The translations under genes were made by a program, and so were the position numbers. The notes under the pieces were generated by a model. The model saw only the letters and a program-made list of their open reading frames with translations. It made no database searches and was not told the origin of the DNA. Shown here piece by piece: positions 1 through 12,170 of a stretch of 64,000 bases of DNA. Numbering within the stretch: position 1 is the stretch's first letter; the number at the start of each line of letters is the position of its first letter. This DNA is from Liolophura sinensis (taxonomy: Eukaryota; Mollusca; Polyplacophora; Chitonida; Chitonidae): NCBI RefSeq assembly GCF_032854445.1, contig NC_088306.1, positions 25,331,764 to 25,395,763 on the forward strand, written 5' to 3'.

Positions 1-1860
1 CCAGAATGGATACAATCTTACTAGGCCCTTGCGGCACAAGGTTGCATGCGAAACGTTTTTAAATGACATAGCGTGGAAATTCCACGTGGCGTATGGCCTC
101 TATTGTCAAATTAGCGCAACAACCCATAAGTGACTCCAAATATAGCTGTTTTAAATTGGCTCATGCATTTATCTTATCGAACCATTGGTGATGGTTTCAA
201 CACTGATCTGGTCAGAGAATTAGACCGAGATTCCACCATGACAATACGGCAATGTACTTCTTCGCATTACGTTGAATATATAGACTCACACATTGTGGGT
301 AATTGTCAGTACAGTGTGTGAGGACACATTTACTTATTGGGTTGCAGCTTAATAGTACACTTCAGCTATTTCACTTCTAGAAGGACGGTTAGTTACATGA
401 ATGGAAGAAATTAGACTGCTCCAGCTGGGCACAATATTGCTGGAAAACGGGCTGTTTTCAACGAGCATACTACCGCATGTATGAAAGCATGTATACATCG
501 GTTTTTAAACCATACTTAAGAAATTTTCAGTCATGTAAAGACGACGAGTCATTAGGTGCATATATATACTATGTCTTCTGACGAAAGCCCATGCCGTCAG
601 CGTGCTGCCGCCATTGAATTATCATGCCGACGACACCAGATATGACAATCCACTCAGTCACATTACACTGACACTAGGCCAACCAGTCCTGTTTCCTTGC
701 TATAAATTCCCAGTGCTGATCGCTAAACGTGGCTTCAACGAGTAATGTTTTTTTCTTCCTCATTAAAATTGGTTTCTTATCCAAACCCATATATGACTCC
801 ATCGGTAAAGTCCTACAGGTGGGTGAGTCAAACGTTAGAAATTGACCTCTTGCAACCAAATGGGAAATCGATTGCCAGCCTGCTCACCGTGACACATCGT
901 CTCTGAAATGACGCAAAGACTCACCCGATGTGCTGTTGAAGTTGTTATGTAACAGGTATAGCCCATGAAATAGGCCACCGTAAAATATTCGTAGCTAACC
1001 ATCAGCCTACTGTATGTCGTTAAATGCATATGATAATATCTTTTTCGTCTAATGCTGGTATTTGAAGCAAGTTTTGTCTTACGAATTATATCGTAAATAA
1101 ATGTCTTTAACAGACATTTATTTCAAAGCTAAACTGATAAACAATTGCCCGCTTTCTCAATGCAATTGTTCCATATGCTGTGAGCTCAAGTAAATAGCGT
1201 TGAGCTTTCACTGGAAGAATTTTGTATATAATCTGTATAGATTTAAAGTAATATATTTAAACTTATCTAATATATAGCTTTACAATACATGAAGAAATAT
1301 AAAAAAGAATTTCTTATGTGGTTCATATTAATCTCATCCTTCATGACTTCCCATTGTTACCCATTAAAAAAAAGTCATGCAGTTATAGGAATCGAACTCG
1401 TTATCCTATTAGACAAAAAGGTTTTTAAGTACGCATGTTATCAATGGACCAATGTGGACAATGCGTTAGACGCCATGACATATTATGGTGAATGTAGAGT
1501 TTCCCTGAGCTTCCAAATTATTTCTTTGTGGGGTTTTTTTTCCATTTATAAAAGTATGATTGCATGAACGAACACGATACTTCGTTATAGCTTAGTACTT
1601 GCTAACTAGACACCAAAGTACTTCCCCCGCGTTAGCATAATAGTTCTTTATTCTCTTCTCTTGATGGCTAAAAGCAAAAAAAAATCATAAAACTATGTAC
1701 CTTCCGCTGTTCCGTAACTTGTGGTCCAGTTTACGTATGTTGGGGATGGATGTCGTCGCCAGAATCAAAAAATAACATTTAAACACACTAAAACATAAGC
1801 AAATAAGCCAAAAGGACGAGCACATTAAATTGAAAAATTAATAAGAATGTGCTAATAATA
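1..1860. other. Unassigned AT-rich DNA, no gene seen
   Basis: Only short open frames occur (the longest is 92 codons, 1289-1567 on +). It is lysine/isoleucine-rich, of biased AT composition, and has no motif I recognise. I see no tRNA-like promoter boxes, tandem array or SINE core here. Probably intergenic or intronic. Confidence 0.5.
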
Positions 1861-2015
1861 TATTTATTTATTTATTTGATTGGTGATTTACGCTGTACTC
1901 AAGGATATTTCACTTATACGACGGCGGCCAGCATTATGATGGGTGGAAACCGGGCACAGCCCGGGGGAAACCCACGACCATCCGCAGGTTGCTGACAGAC
2001 CTTTCCACGTACGGC
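1861..2015 (-). mobile_element. SINE family 1, 5'-truncated copy
   Basis: Read on the minus strand, this runs from the middle of the SINE body (CGTGGAAAGGTCTGTCAGC) through the C/G-rich CCCGGGCTGTGCCCGG segment, the AATGCTGGCCGCCGTCGTAT block and the TAAGTGAAATATCCTTGAG core, to a TAAATAAATAAATA tail at 1861-1876. The tRNA-like head is absent. It matches the full copy at 13287-13562 with scattered substitutions, so it is an old insertion. Boundaries are good at the tail and approximate at the truncated end. Confidence 0.85.
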
Positions 2016-2149
2016 TAATAATATAACGTGGATGACTGTATTGTTAATTTTAATATAAATGAGTATACTGATCTACATCATCGATCGGTCAGTCAACAGG
2101 TAAACGAGTCATTTAAAAAAATCCGTTCAGATTAAAAAATCCTTGTTTT

Positions 2150-2665
2150 ACCACGTCGAACTCAACATCTAAATTTTATTGCAGTAGTCGAACACCTTAT
2201 ATGTTTTACCTGATATGTTAGTCCGCTCTAAAAATCAATTTAATTATTCACACGACTTGTTTTGTACCTGTACTTGCACAACGTGTCAGTTCAGTTACAT
2301 ATCACGCTTTTAGTAGATGTTTATTTAGCGGTGCGTGAAAAAAACTCAGACGAGCTAATTTGTTTAAGAACAAAAATTTTTGGACAAAATGTGCCCCTTG
2401 AGACTGCTGATGAAGTTACTTCGGGGAAACAGCCATTTATTCTTCCAGTGCTTCACGCCAGCATTGCCAGAGACAAATGACCCTTTCAACGGATTTCGTT
2501 AAACGTCTGCGGATTGGCGCGTATATTTTTGTGGATTTGCTTGCATCAGACGGAAATAGCACGGATGGCTTAGCATACTGAAGGTAGTCATTAGCAGGGT
2601 ACTTCCTGCTGGAGCGCACGAGAAATCGGCTGATGTCCGTTACATCGGGAAGCCTTAAGTAGAAA
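2150..2665 (+). repeat. Interspersed repeat A, partial third copy
   Basis: This shares diverged sequence with 7358-8453 (+) and the reverse complement of 12171-13271. Examples are GCTAATTTGTTTAAGAACAA near 2355, a TTGCTTGCATCAGAC block near 2538 and CTTAGCATACTGAAGGTAGT near 2570. Similarity stops after TTAAGTAGAAAA near 2662, so only about the first half of repeat A is present. No open frame is conserved among the three copies. I do not recognise the family. Confidence 0.8.
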
Positions 2666-3710
2666 ACGAAGATGAACAAAAGACACGTCGCACAAACCTT
2701 TAAATACTCGAGAAGACATTTACTGAGAATGGACGGGGGCAGTGTGGAATAAATCTCACTCTACGAACCGACTTTTTGCGCCTCTATTTCCATGTGTGTT
2801 GTCAAGGTGCCTGTGCACTAAAACTTAGACGATACTTTAAAATGAAGGAAACAACTCGTACGTTTTACATCAACATCTCCTGGTCATTCCTGGAACACAT
2901 GACAGATGGCAGATAATCACACATCACAAATGTTTTCGAATATTTGATTTTTAATTACAATATGTAAACAAAATAAGTAAATATACTTGCCTATCAATGG
3001 TTATGAGATAAAGCTGGAAAGCTTGGTATACTCCATACCATTGTCATGCAAAAAGATATGTCTACGTACCACTGTGTGTGTGTCTGGAATACTTATCCGT
3101 TTTCTGCCAGGGTTACATGACTTACAAACAGTAATGATTTTGTCCTCTTTCCTGGTCTTTGTGTCAGAAAACGCTGCTTGACATGATGCTTGACAAACAA
3201 CCCGGTGGTTCGATAGCCAGTGTTCCATTCCCCTCCCCCCCACCTCCCCCCAACACCCCATACCACCCCCCATCCCCCCACCCGTCGTCAGTCTTAGTTC
3301 AACAACTGTGTGATTGAATGATTTTCATATTGGTAACTTTGGGATCTAGCCCTATTAGCTTAATGTCACTCATTTACTTATTTGTTTAATATTCCTTTAT
3401 TATTCATGCAGTCAAATATGCATTCCTTTGTCCCGCCACTTCAGACACTGAGCCAACTTCACCCCGAATATATCCGTCTCTATGTCACTTTTATGTGCGG
3501 GAGTATGAAGGCATTTCTTGGATTGTACTTCAACATTCTAGAGCCTTTCATCTCGTCACCGTTGATGAAGCGTTACCTTAGCCTTTGGAGCTCTTCAATA
3601 AATTTGCATAAAATGATTACAGTGTTACAGAAAATAACGATATTGCGATCAGAGGAAAAACAGGAGTGACAAATGACGCAATCGAACCTCAAATTGTGTA
3701 AGTAATTGAA
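2666..3710. other. Unassigned DNA with a C-rich tract
   Basis: No gene or family is recognised. It contains the strongly C-rich stretch listed separately. Open frames on both strands around 3000-3280 are created largely by that tract. Confidence 0.45.
3226..3291 (+). repeat. C-rich low-complexity tract
   Basis: Runs of 4-7 C are separated by short spacers over about 65 bp on the plus strand, so the minus strand has four or more G-runs and could form a G-quadruplex. No coding meaning is inferred; the Gly/Trp-rich frames opposite it follow from composition. Confidence 0.8.
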
Positions 3711-3930
3711 AAGAAAGCTGCATTGCAAATTTCTTAATTGAAAAGATTGCGTCTTTTAAATCTCTAATTCATGAGTCAATTTCGAACCATTCCAGAGACA
3801 AATATGGCTGTCACTTCGTGATAAGAATGACACTGATTTTAAAAATACACAATTTAGTTTTAAAAGAAGGATCGGACACAGGCCAAAGGTCAAGAGGGAA
3901 TGACCTTGTAAGTTACTTTTTCCGTAACAA
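3711..3930 (+). repeat. Interspersed repeat E, copy 1
   Basis: This is homologous to the reverse complement of 11172-11395. Both copies share GAAAGCTG, TTGCAAATT, a GTCTTTTAAA then AATTCATGAGTCA block, and further on AAAATA-T-ACACAA/CGCAAT then GGAT-GGA. Similarity is around two thirds by eye with small indels. The family is unknown and no TIR or tail was found. Confidence 0.65.
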
Positions 3931-4835
3931 GTTCTTCCGAGACACATCGTGTCAAGTGAACTTAACAAACTGAATGTAGCAAAACTATGACAGAAAGAAA
4001 GTATTTAGCAAGTTATTCTGAAAAATTTGAGAGCCGATTTCAAACAAGATCAAAATTCTTGGTTAAGAGAGGACCATCTAAATTAGAATCCAGAACATTG
4101 AATGTAGGCTATACACATTACCTTGTTCGTTTGATTGAAAATTAATTCTTTATAAATAATTATTTATTTATTGTATAATGACTATATATGTCACGGAGGA
4201 AAAATGAAAATACTGACCAATATATCGTATATTACATTCTCTCTATACATTCAGCAAAGAGCAAAATCTATTCTATATAGAAGGTATTCCCTTACATTAC
4301 ATATATTCGGCACATAGATATACACATACATACATGCTCACCAACGAAACAAGCACACAAAATTTACACACAAAATACGTTTCACTAATACTATGTCAAT
4401 ATGTCAGATGCGTATGTATAATACACGGACACGCACGTCTGCTGTTTGAACTCAGAAGAAAAGAACAGAAAGATCTAGTAGTCGAATGTGAATTCATGAA
4501 GTCATTCATGTGTGCTTCCATTTACTTTAGATGAAATGTCGTTTTCAACACTGTTTCAGTCCCATCAGAGCAAGGACTCTTTATAGCAGATCGGTTTTAT
4601 TATAGACATATCTATAGCGCTACCTGAGTAAAACCCCATGCCAAATTTATCAGGCGTTACTTCTATGTTATAGTATATACTTATTACTGTATGGCAGTAT
4701 TATCCCATGTCCTTGGCTCCAACGGATGGGATAGAAACATTTTTACGTTTACCACATGATCCCATTTTGGAGGGGCAAAAGACTCTTACATAATCGTCAG
4801 TCAAACTGGCAGCTGGTGTAGTGATTTATTCATAC
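3931..4835. other. Unassigned AT-rich DNA
   Basis: No gene, array or recognised repeat. Several short runs of alternating purine/pyrimidine occur (for example CACATACATACATG near 4324). Confidence 0.45.
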
Positions 4836-4837
4836 CC

Positions 4838-5033
4838 CGGTCGCTGAGAGTTCAAGTCCAGCTCATGCTGACTTCCTCTCCGGCCGTAGTTGGAAGGTCT
4901 TCCAGCAACCAGCGGGTGATCGTGGACTTTCCCAGGGCTCTGCCCGGTTTTCTCTCGCCATAATGCTGTCCGCCGTTGTATAAGTGAAATATTCTTGAGT
5001 ACGGCGTAAAGCACCAGTCAAATAAATAAATAA
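4838..5033 (+). mobile_element. SINE family 1, head partly lost
   Basis: From the B-box region (GAGAGTTCAAGTCCAGCTCA, 4846-4865) onward the copy is nearly complete: CTTCCTCTCCGGCCGTA, the CCCAGGGCTCTGCCCGG segment, GCCATAATGCTGTCCGCCGT, the core TAAGTGAAATATTCTTGAG and a CAAATAAATAAATAA tail. The 5' part of the tRNA-like head, including the A box, is missing or too diverged. Confidence 0.9.
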
Positions 5034-5189
5034 TTATGACCCTTTGTTCTTATCGCTGCACACTGATGTAAAGTAAGTTAATGTTTTAGAGGAATGGTAA
5101 ATAAACAAATAAAAAAGTTAAATATTTTCCCCGTAAAGGACAAAGACTACAGGGCCTTGGCATACCCATGAGCATTCGGGATTTTTTGT

Positions 5190-8100
5190 GTTTATTTCTG
5201 AAATCTAACCTTCAAGATTAAAGTCACAACCCTTGATGACAATACCCCTATCCCTGAGCAATGAAGAAAGGCAAAACTACGTTGCTTTTTGACACTGAAC
5301 ATTTTTTCCGAGTGGCATAGTGTAATCGATTGTCAAAAAAAGACGAAATCCGAACAACAAGTGACAATGTGTCAGTGTAAGGGAGACTGAAACACTTCGC
5401 GGTGGATTATACTGGGGTAATTTAAGTGGAAGATAAACAGGGTGAAACCGACGTAAAGTTTGTCACAAAATCAACCCGTTGACATGAAGCCAATTTCAAG
5501 ATTCATTGAGCAACACAAATTGAATTTCCACAAATTTCACCCAAACCAAGTCGTGGTAGAAGGGGACAAATTTCAGCCATTCTGCCTATGCCACCTTTGA
5601 TTGCTCAGATCGATGTGCGTTCTTGGATCTTCGACTTCATCAGCAAAACGTGCAGTGGTCTCTGTGCGGTTACAATGGGTGCTCATACCGTGGGTAGGAC
5701 ACAGCTTAACTAAGACAAAAGCGCCCTGGGCCATTCCATTCGGTGCGGGAAAGGCCCTAAAACATTCCAGGAAGGACACAGTATTGAATGGCACTTGCGG
5801 CATGGGATATGAGAAGAAACGTCTTTCTGAACGATATGGATCGGCTTTGTGGAGTGGAAAATTCGAGTAGCCCAGTGGTCAGTTTCTTGACCTTCGTACC
5901 TCGACCCATGTATGACTCATAAATATTGATGCAGACTGGGCGATTTGTGTCCCACATACACATCAGTTATAGTGACTGCACTGAATCCGCCGAGTGATTA
6001 GGCCAAATTTCATAACGGACTGATCCAAGGCCCAATACCGAGTATCATCCTGTGTAATAATTTGACACATGAAATTGACGGGTTGCCACATTACATTGCT
6101 TTAAAATCCATTTACAGTACAATGTTAATCTGTCACATGAAATACACTTCATGAGTAAAGGACCAAATCTGGATCTGTTTATCTGCTTCGGGTTTTCGTC
6201 TACTCATAAAACTGCCTGTCGTCAAACTTCACAAATCAAATTAAAATAGTAAGGATTTTTTTAACACAACGCAATTTCCCGAAAGCTTCAAGTCATATAT
6301 GGTAGTGTTTGGGTTATTTTGACTTTATATAGCTCTCTAAAGTTTTACTTTTGTTTATAAATACTTTAAGCATTTTCCAAACCAAAAGTATTCATTCACT
6401 GGAGTTATATTTTTAATGGATCTTGACATTAAGAAAGTTAGAAAACAAATCAATTCTGACGGTAATGTGCGCTAACCCATGACATTGTAAATATGGTTCT
6501 TTGGCAGGGCAAAGTCAAAAAATGCATAACTTCACTTTTCTATCACCGAATTTGGAAAACCCCTTATTACAGGCGTGAGTAGTTAATGACATGCTGACAC
6601 TCACCTGTTGGAGAGAAAAAAAATGTATTTTAGCACGCATTGTATGAAGACAGGGGCTTTTGTTTGTTAAATAATGTGATCCATTTACGTCATATGCGTA
6701 TGTGTTTTCTGTTCTTATATAGTATAGTATTACCACTCAATAGTCTATTTCTCTGGCCATGTTGTATATATATTCTGTAAAATCATCCACCGCCAAGGTT
6801 GCCCTCCGCTGGCGACACGTAACACTGCCTGCTCTACACACATAGATATTGGACGTCCACAAGACAAAGGAGAGAGTATTTTAACCCTTAATGCTAATCT
6901 GCATAAGCTTGTTCTCGGCAATAAGAATTCATTTCCTCGTCAGATAAAGGTGGAACCTCTTAGTATCTTCTCCGTTACGGTGACACCTCATTATTACAAG
7001 ACAAAAGACAAGATCGCCATGACTTCACAAACTGCGAGGGTTGCTCACGTGAATAATCCATGGCATTCTTAAGAACAAGAAGATCACCTCATCCAATGAG
7101 AACAACAACAACAATTTTGCTCCCTTACAGCTTGTCACATCTAAATTAGTGTAATTCTTAAAGAAGACGCCATTGCAAAATGCCCAAATAACGTTGAAAG
7201 CAAAACGGACAAGAAAATGAGCGAGTTGATTAAAACGAAAATTTTGTAATGAAACGTAAAGTGGCGGCCATTAATATAATGTGTATATTAATTAAAACAA
7301 GCATAACCTAAAAACATCTCTGGCAACCTGTAAGTTTTTAAAATTTTATCTCTAACTAACAAAGCGTTGCTTTCCCATGCACTTCGTACCTTTACCGAAG
7401 TAACCATACTACTTGTGTTTCATCTATGAACCAGTGATCAAATTAATTCTCCAGCCGACAAGTTTTGTGACAGGAATTGGATAACGAGGCAATTAAGTTA
7501 CATCTCACGCTTTCAGTTGATGTCTCGCTTGGTCGATAACGCGAGATTGTGCGAGAAAAAAATGGCTAGCTAGCTAATTTGTTTAAGAACAAAAACCTTT
7601 CAAGGAAATATGTCCGTTGTGACTGCTGGAGAATTTACTTCAGACAAACAGCCATTGGGGTGTAGCGGTGTTTTATACCAGCATAGCAAGAGACAAATGT
7701 CCCCTGCAACGGATTCCGTTCACCATCTACGGATTGCTGTGTTTATTGGCGCAGATTTGCTTGCATCAGACAGGCGATGACAAGGTTGGCTTAGCATACC
7801 GAAAGTAATCATTACCAGTGTGCTTCCTGTTTGAGCACGGGAGAAATCGATCGGTGCCATTTACGGAGGGAAGTGTTAAGTAGAAAATTCGGTGATTGGA
7901 CCGTTCATTCCCAGACCTAATTATAGACAAAAAAATGATAGATTACCCGTTACAATCTTTGGATACTCGGTCAAACATCCGATTTGAATGGGCGAATTAT
8001 GTGAGAAATAAATGTCACTATGCACCAGTGGATTGTTTTAATGTATCTATGTTATTCAATACTAAAAAACTGTCCATGTATAAACTAAAAGACATTTTGA

Positions 8101-8453
8101 TACAAGGGAAACTACCCATACTATCTGTATCAGCTTCTATTGGTTATTTCCATATATGATGAAAAATGGTCACTATTAACACACGAGGCGTCTTCTGAAA
8201 TAAGTGCGTCCAAGATGAGCATTACACCGATGTGATATCAATACAAACAGGCTGGCAGTATGTATACATGCTTTTAGCTTGATATAAAAAACTGGGAAAA
8301 CTTTTTTTGCTTTATACCTGTATTAATGTTAGTTAAACATCAAAGTTTAATTTTTGTCGTGTGTCTACCTGGAATATATCCATCCCGTTTAATTTGGTTT
8401 CATGATATTTATAGAAAGAGACAAAGAACTAAACTTACTTCATCACAAACAAC
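5190..8453 (+). repeat. Left arm of large inverted repeat pair (blocks D and A)
   Basis: Three blocks match the reverse complement of 12171-15500 in mirrored order. Block D (about 5200-5605) includes TTGACACTGAACA, TCGATTGTC and AACCCGTTGACATGAAGC. The middle pieces lie at 6980-7330: AGATCGCCATGAC, CAAATAACGTTGAAAG, GGCGGCCATTAATAT, ACAAGCATAACCT. Block A (7358-8453) includes CATCTCACGCTTTCA, TAACGCGAGATTGTGCG and GTCACTATTAACACACGAGG. It is more parsimoniously two insertions of one ~3 kb element in opposite orientation than a recent palindrome, because divergence is substantial and each arm has private insertions. No protein-coding frame is conserved. It could be a non-autonomous or decayed transposon; the superfamily is unknown. 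Confidence 0.75.
5606..6970. other. Segment present only in the left arm
   Basis: About 1.35 kb between matching blocks of the left arm has only about 0.1-0.2 kb of counterpart in the right arm, so it is either an insertion here or a deletion there. Overlapping open frames of 60-90 codons lie on both strands at 5573-5963, without a recognisable domain. Confidence 0.5.
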
Positions 8454-10440
8454 CTGGCAATTTGCATACAAGCTTTTGACTAGATATAAAGAAACCCTGA
8501 AAATCAGTTTGAAGTAGAACATCACGAGTAATAGACTGGCGGATTATTTTTATTTTAATAACTGCTCCATTTAATCATTCTTTTATCCTATTATTTATTT
8601 TACGCTTAGTTAAATACTCAAGAATACGTTCATTGTATTGTTTCCTAAGTTACTAATTATACACCCATGTCTTTATTTCTTAATTCTGAGACTAAAGTCG
8701 TTTAATAACGTTGTACTTTGAAGTATAATTACTGGGACCAGACTTTTGTCGAATTTTTGTAGTGTTTAAAACACTTTCAAATGTGGGATCAAATGATCTT
8801 CGATTACGACATGTTTACGATTGTACCCCAGTATTCTACAGCCTTTACGTTGTCCGGGGGAAACCCACGACCTTTCGCATGGTACTCATACTACTATTGC
8901 AACTTAGCAAATTAAGACGTAGATATGACAAAATGAGAACCCAAACAAAACAGAACACGCAACTGCATGGGGAAATCTGGGAGCAAATTTTCAATGTTGC
9001 GACCGAACCAAATGGCCACTAGTAAAACACGAGGCGTCCAAGATGAACATCAGAGTCGACTTAAATTGTAACAACTTACCCCAGTAAAGATTTTTGCCCT
9101 TTATATGTTCTTGAAATTGAAAGAAATCACCTGGAACCTTCTTGTAAATCATGGGGTTTAAAGGATTGTTTTAATCTGGAATCTTTTCAAGATCATGTCA
9201 GTCTTATGATAAGCAATCTTAATGTTTCACCGACGCAGATCTCTAATGGAGCCCCAAAACCAAAATGAATCCCAAAACCACGAAAAACCGCGTGGGCTCA
9301 GCTTATGACATTGAGATGTCCAGATTTCCTGGCATCTAGGCGACAATTAGGGATCGTGGCACAAATTGTACATCACAGCTCTAAACCAGTTCAAAACGTG
9401 CGTTCCTTCGCCTTACACAATGTTGTGTGCATACATGTATGTGCACATGACACGTGAGAACGTTCAGGATCGTCAACTGTTTCCGTTTTTCTAAACCGGA
9501 CCTCCACCGTATGCAGTAAAAACAACCAAATCAATCAATAGATTAATAAGTAAATAAATGATAAATAAGTGAATCAATAAGGACACGGGATAGCACCCAG
9601 AATTCTGACACCAGCCGACAATTTCTCTTGGTTTTTATGCTGAACGCCAAGCGAAGAGGTATACCAATACTGGTAGTTTTAAAGTTTTACGTTAGACTCC
9701 CCTGAGATATGAACTCAGGCTCCTTTCCCCAAAGCAGTGTTTAAAGCAGTATTAATGAGTCGATGGTATAAGCGCATCAACAGATCTGCATCAGGCATTT
9801 CACGTAGATATATAGGCATATATGGGTTGAAGTGCGGAGTTCAGGAAACATTCTGGAATCATAACCCAATAAAAAAGACACTCGCTACCAACGGATTCAT
9901 GTCATATTGACAAATACTGTACGTACATGTATCTAATAAGGCTCATCGATCTGCGCAACCACTTAGTACGATCCAGGCATGTGGGCCGAAAGCTTGCGAA
10001 ACCTTTAAATTTACGTGGTAGTGCCTCGACTTCATTTTTATTACCACAAATGGTTGTTGACGGGGCGTCTATGAGGTAGGGTCAAGGTCAATAACTGAGT
10101 TATGGTGAAATTTAAAGTTTGCAGACGGCAAACGTACCACCGGTACGTTAATGTTTACTTACCGTCCGGCGTGGTATGACGTCGTGTTATCTTTTAAAAT
10201 GAACTGTTGAACACCTACAATAACTTCAGCGAGACATTCTAACAAGACATAACACAGGTCATAAATATTCATCACGTGGGAAAAGTGTAGGGCGTCATTT
10301 TCTACGTCAGTGAGTATCTCCATGTTCGCTGTACGTCAGCCTAATGTGAAATTCATACATTTGTTATCTCGTTCATTCGCACTTTTTTATTTTGACAAAA
10401 CCACCGAGGCGTGCCATAAGAAAAAACAGATGAAGAATCA
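8454..10440. other. Spacer between inverted arms, unassigned
   Basis: There is no gene. Two repeat scraps are visible: a minus-strand SINE family 1 body fragment (CCGGGGGAAACCCACGACC, about 8857-8880) and a short piece of repeat A (ACACGAGGCGTCCAAGATGA, about 9029-9048). A palindromic-looking GTACCACCGGTAC lies at about 10133-10145. Confidence 0.5.
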
Positions 10441-10604
10441 TCTTACGCACGACCATCCGCAGGTTGTCGCAGACCTTCCCACATACGCTAGAAGCGAGCA
10501 TGAGCTGGATTTGAACCTACAGTGACCTCATTAGTGAGAGGCTCCTGGGTCATTAGGCCTTGCGCTGGTGTGCTAGCATCCTCGGCTACGGAGACCCCGC
10601 AGAT
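10441..10604 (-). mobile_element. SINE family 1 head, 3'-truncated
   Basis: Read on the minus strand: GGTCTCCGTAGCCGAGG-type tRNA-like 5' end, AATGACCCAGGAGCCTCTCA, a B-box-like GTAGGTTCAAATCCAGCTCA, then the body through CGTATGTGGGAAGGTCTGCG to GGATGGTCGTGCG. The 3' core and tail are missing. It abuts the TTAA-flanked MITE at 10611. Confidence 0.8.
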
Positions 10605-10610
10605 GAAGAA

Positions 10611-10922
10611 TTAAAGGAGAAGAAAACTTAAAAACGGCAAAGCTGGCATAGATCGCTGAGTCCATCTCGTCCTCCATCTTTCACAATTAGTAATTTATGC
10701 TGGGGGTGTGTTGCTCAGCCAAAACTGCCAGCTTGTTCGTGTAAACTCGGAACCTACGTCCAACATTCCGGTTTCCCGATCGTCAAGCGGAAAACGAACT
10801 GTACTGTTCGTTACCTTCTGGGAATAAGAGTTCTACCGGAAATGTACGAACTGCACCCGGCGAGGAAATGCATACTCTTTTCAATAGTATTTGTTTGTAA
10901 TTTAAGTTTTCTTCTCCTTTAA
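10611..10922 (-). mobile_element. TTAA MITE, 304-bp deleted copy
   Basis: The terminal inverted repeats are 18 bp and perfect: AGGAGAAGAAAACTTAAA at 10615-10632, and its complement at 10901-10918. Both ends are flanked by TTAA (10611-10614 and 10919-10922). The interior matches the reverse complement of 54283-54835 (for example the CCGGTTTCCCGATCGTCAAG stretch near 10772), with about 170 bp deleted near one end and smaller gaps elsewhere. It has no open frame for a transposase, so it is non-autonomous. A TTAA target duplication is typical of piggyBac-type transposases, but no such transposase is visible in the window. Confidence 0.93.
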
Positions 10923-11171
10923 CAAAATGACCAAACTCAACAATTACATTATAATTTTAGCATTGTTATTGAGGATACTTTGTATTACCTACAAAATTTG
11001 CATTTTTTACCCGTCGGAAATCTGCTCATACATGTTGGCAGTTGCTTATTGCAGTCGTATTTTCTTGATGTTCTCCTTTTCTTTCATATTTGCGTCTCAA
11101 TCCGCTAACATCTTTTGCAAATGTACCTCGAGCAAAGCGTTTCTGAAAGGAAAACATTGCAAATAGACATT

Positions 11172-11395
11172 AATGTAAAACCTTGAATGGAATTCCGACT
11201 TGACATTTGTACCTTCTCCAATCCTTTTCGAAGTTCTAGATTGCGTAATATTTTGAGACAGTGACATTCTCAGCACGATGTGGAAGCAATATCTGTCTTT
11301 TCAGTTGCTGGCAAAATGACTCATGAATTACAGTTTTAAAAGACGTGGCCGTTTCATTTAAGGAATTTGCAAGAAAGCTGTCTTTTTAAATTTCT
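11172..11395 (-). repeat. Interspersed repeat E, copy 2
   Basis: Reverse complement partner of 3711-3930. Its conserved islands, read on plus, are AAAGACGTGG then AAGAAAGCTG, and TGACTCATGAATTACAG. It lies in the spacer between the inverted arms, so E is not part of the mirrored D-A order and is probably a separate family. Confidence 0.65.
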
Positions 11396-12170
11396 TACTC
11401 AAGAACGCTCAATTGGACGCTCAATTCCATTATTTGGCACTCCCGTTTTTTTGCATCCGAGCTCAATGCCGTTAATTTCTGTGTTGTGATTAGTTTTACA
11501 AAAATTTATTTAAGAACACCAAAGTGCAAGGTAAGCATTCATCAGCTGTGAAAGGCTGTGGAATGCTGAGGCACAGTCACAGATATGTCGTTATAGTCGA
11601 GTATCATTTCACTTCACATTTGAAAATGTTCTGAACATTGAAATATTTCCGCAAAAATTTGGTTCTAGTAATGATTACTTCATACTATACTGGTGAGGAT
11701 GATGGACCAAAACGCACAATGTTGTAAAACGAAATTAATCACGAAGCTAAGGCAGGACGTGGATGAATAATTGAAAAGCCATGAATGAATAATGAATTAA
11801 TCAGTAAGTGAATAAGCATTTAACTAAGACAGTGAGTGAATAAATAAAGGAATAAAGAAACGATTAAATCACCCAATGAATAATATCGAAATTATCAGAC
11901 AAATCAACTAATACTACTGATGTTTTATTTCAAAATCATTTTATCCATATTTCCTGTCATGTTAATTCTACTTAAAAGTACTTAGGACTCAATCCAACAA
12001 AGAAATATTAGGGTTTCTTCTCTCTGATTTAAATTTTAAATGATGTGCAATTCAATTTTGATCAAAATTAACGGTTCTCATTTGTTGTATGAATAAGAAT
12101 GCCACTTTGACCTCAAAGTAAAACCTAAACCGCGAAACTTCTTCTAACTTTCTGTAAATATCATGCTTGT
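11396..12170. other. Unassigned AT-rich DNA
   Basis: No gene is seen. A run of imperfect GAATGAATAA/TGAATAA-type repeats occupies about 11760-11885, a degenerate tetranucleotide (TGAA/TAAA) tract. Confidence 0.45.

Noticed and set aside
1289-1567. Small secreted protein candidate (hydrophobic start)
   Set aside because: The hydrophobic stretch is AT-driven, there is no supporting splice or promoter context, and no family resemblance.
3001-3281. Gly/Trp-rich minus-strand ORFs
   Set aside because: They follow from the C-rich tract at 3226-3291 on the opposite strand.
3711-11395. One long palindrome including repeat E
   Set aside because: The order on the right is E, A, D instead of the A, D, E that a mirrored duplication would require, so E is treated as an independent family.
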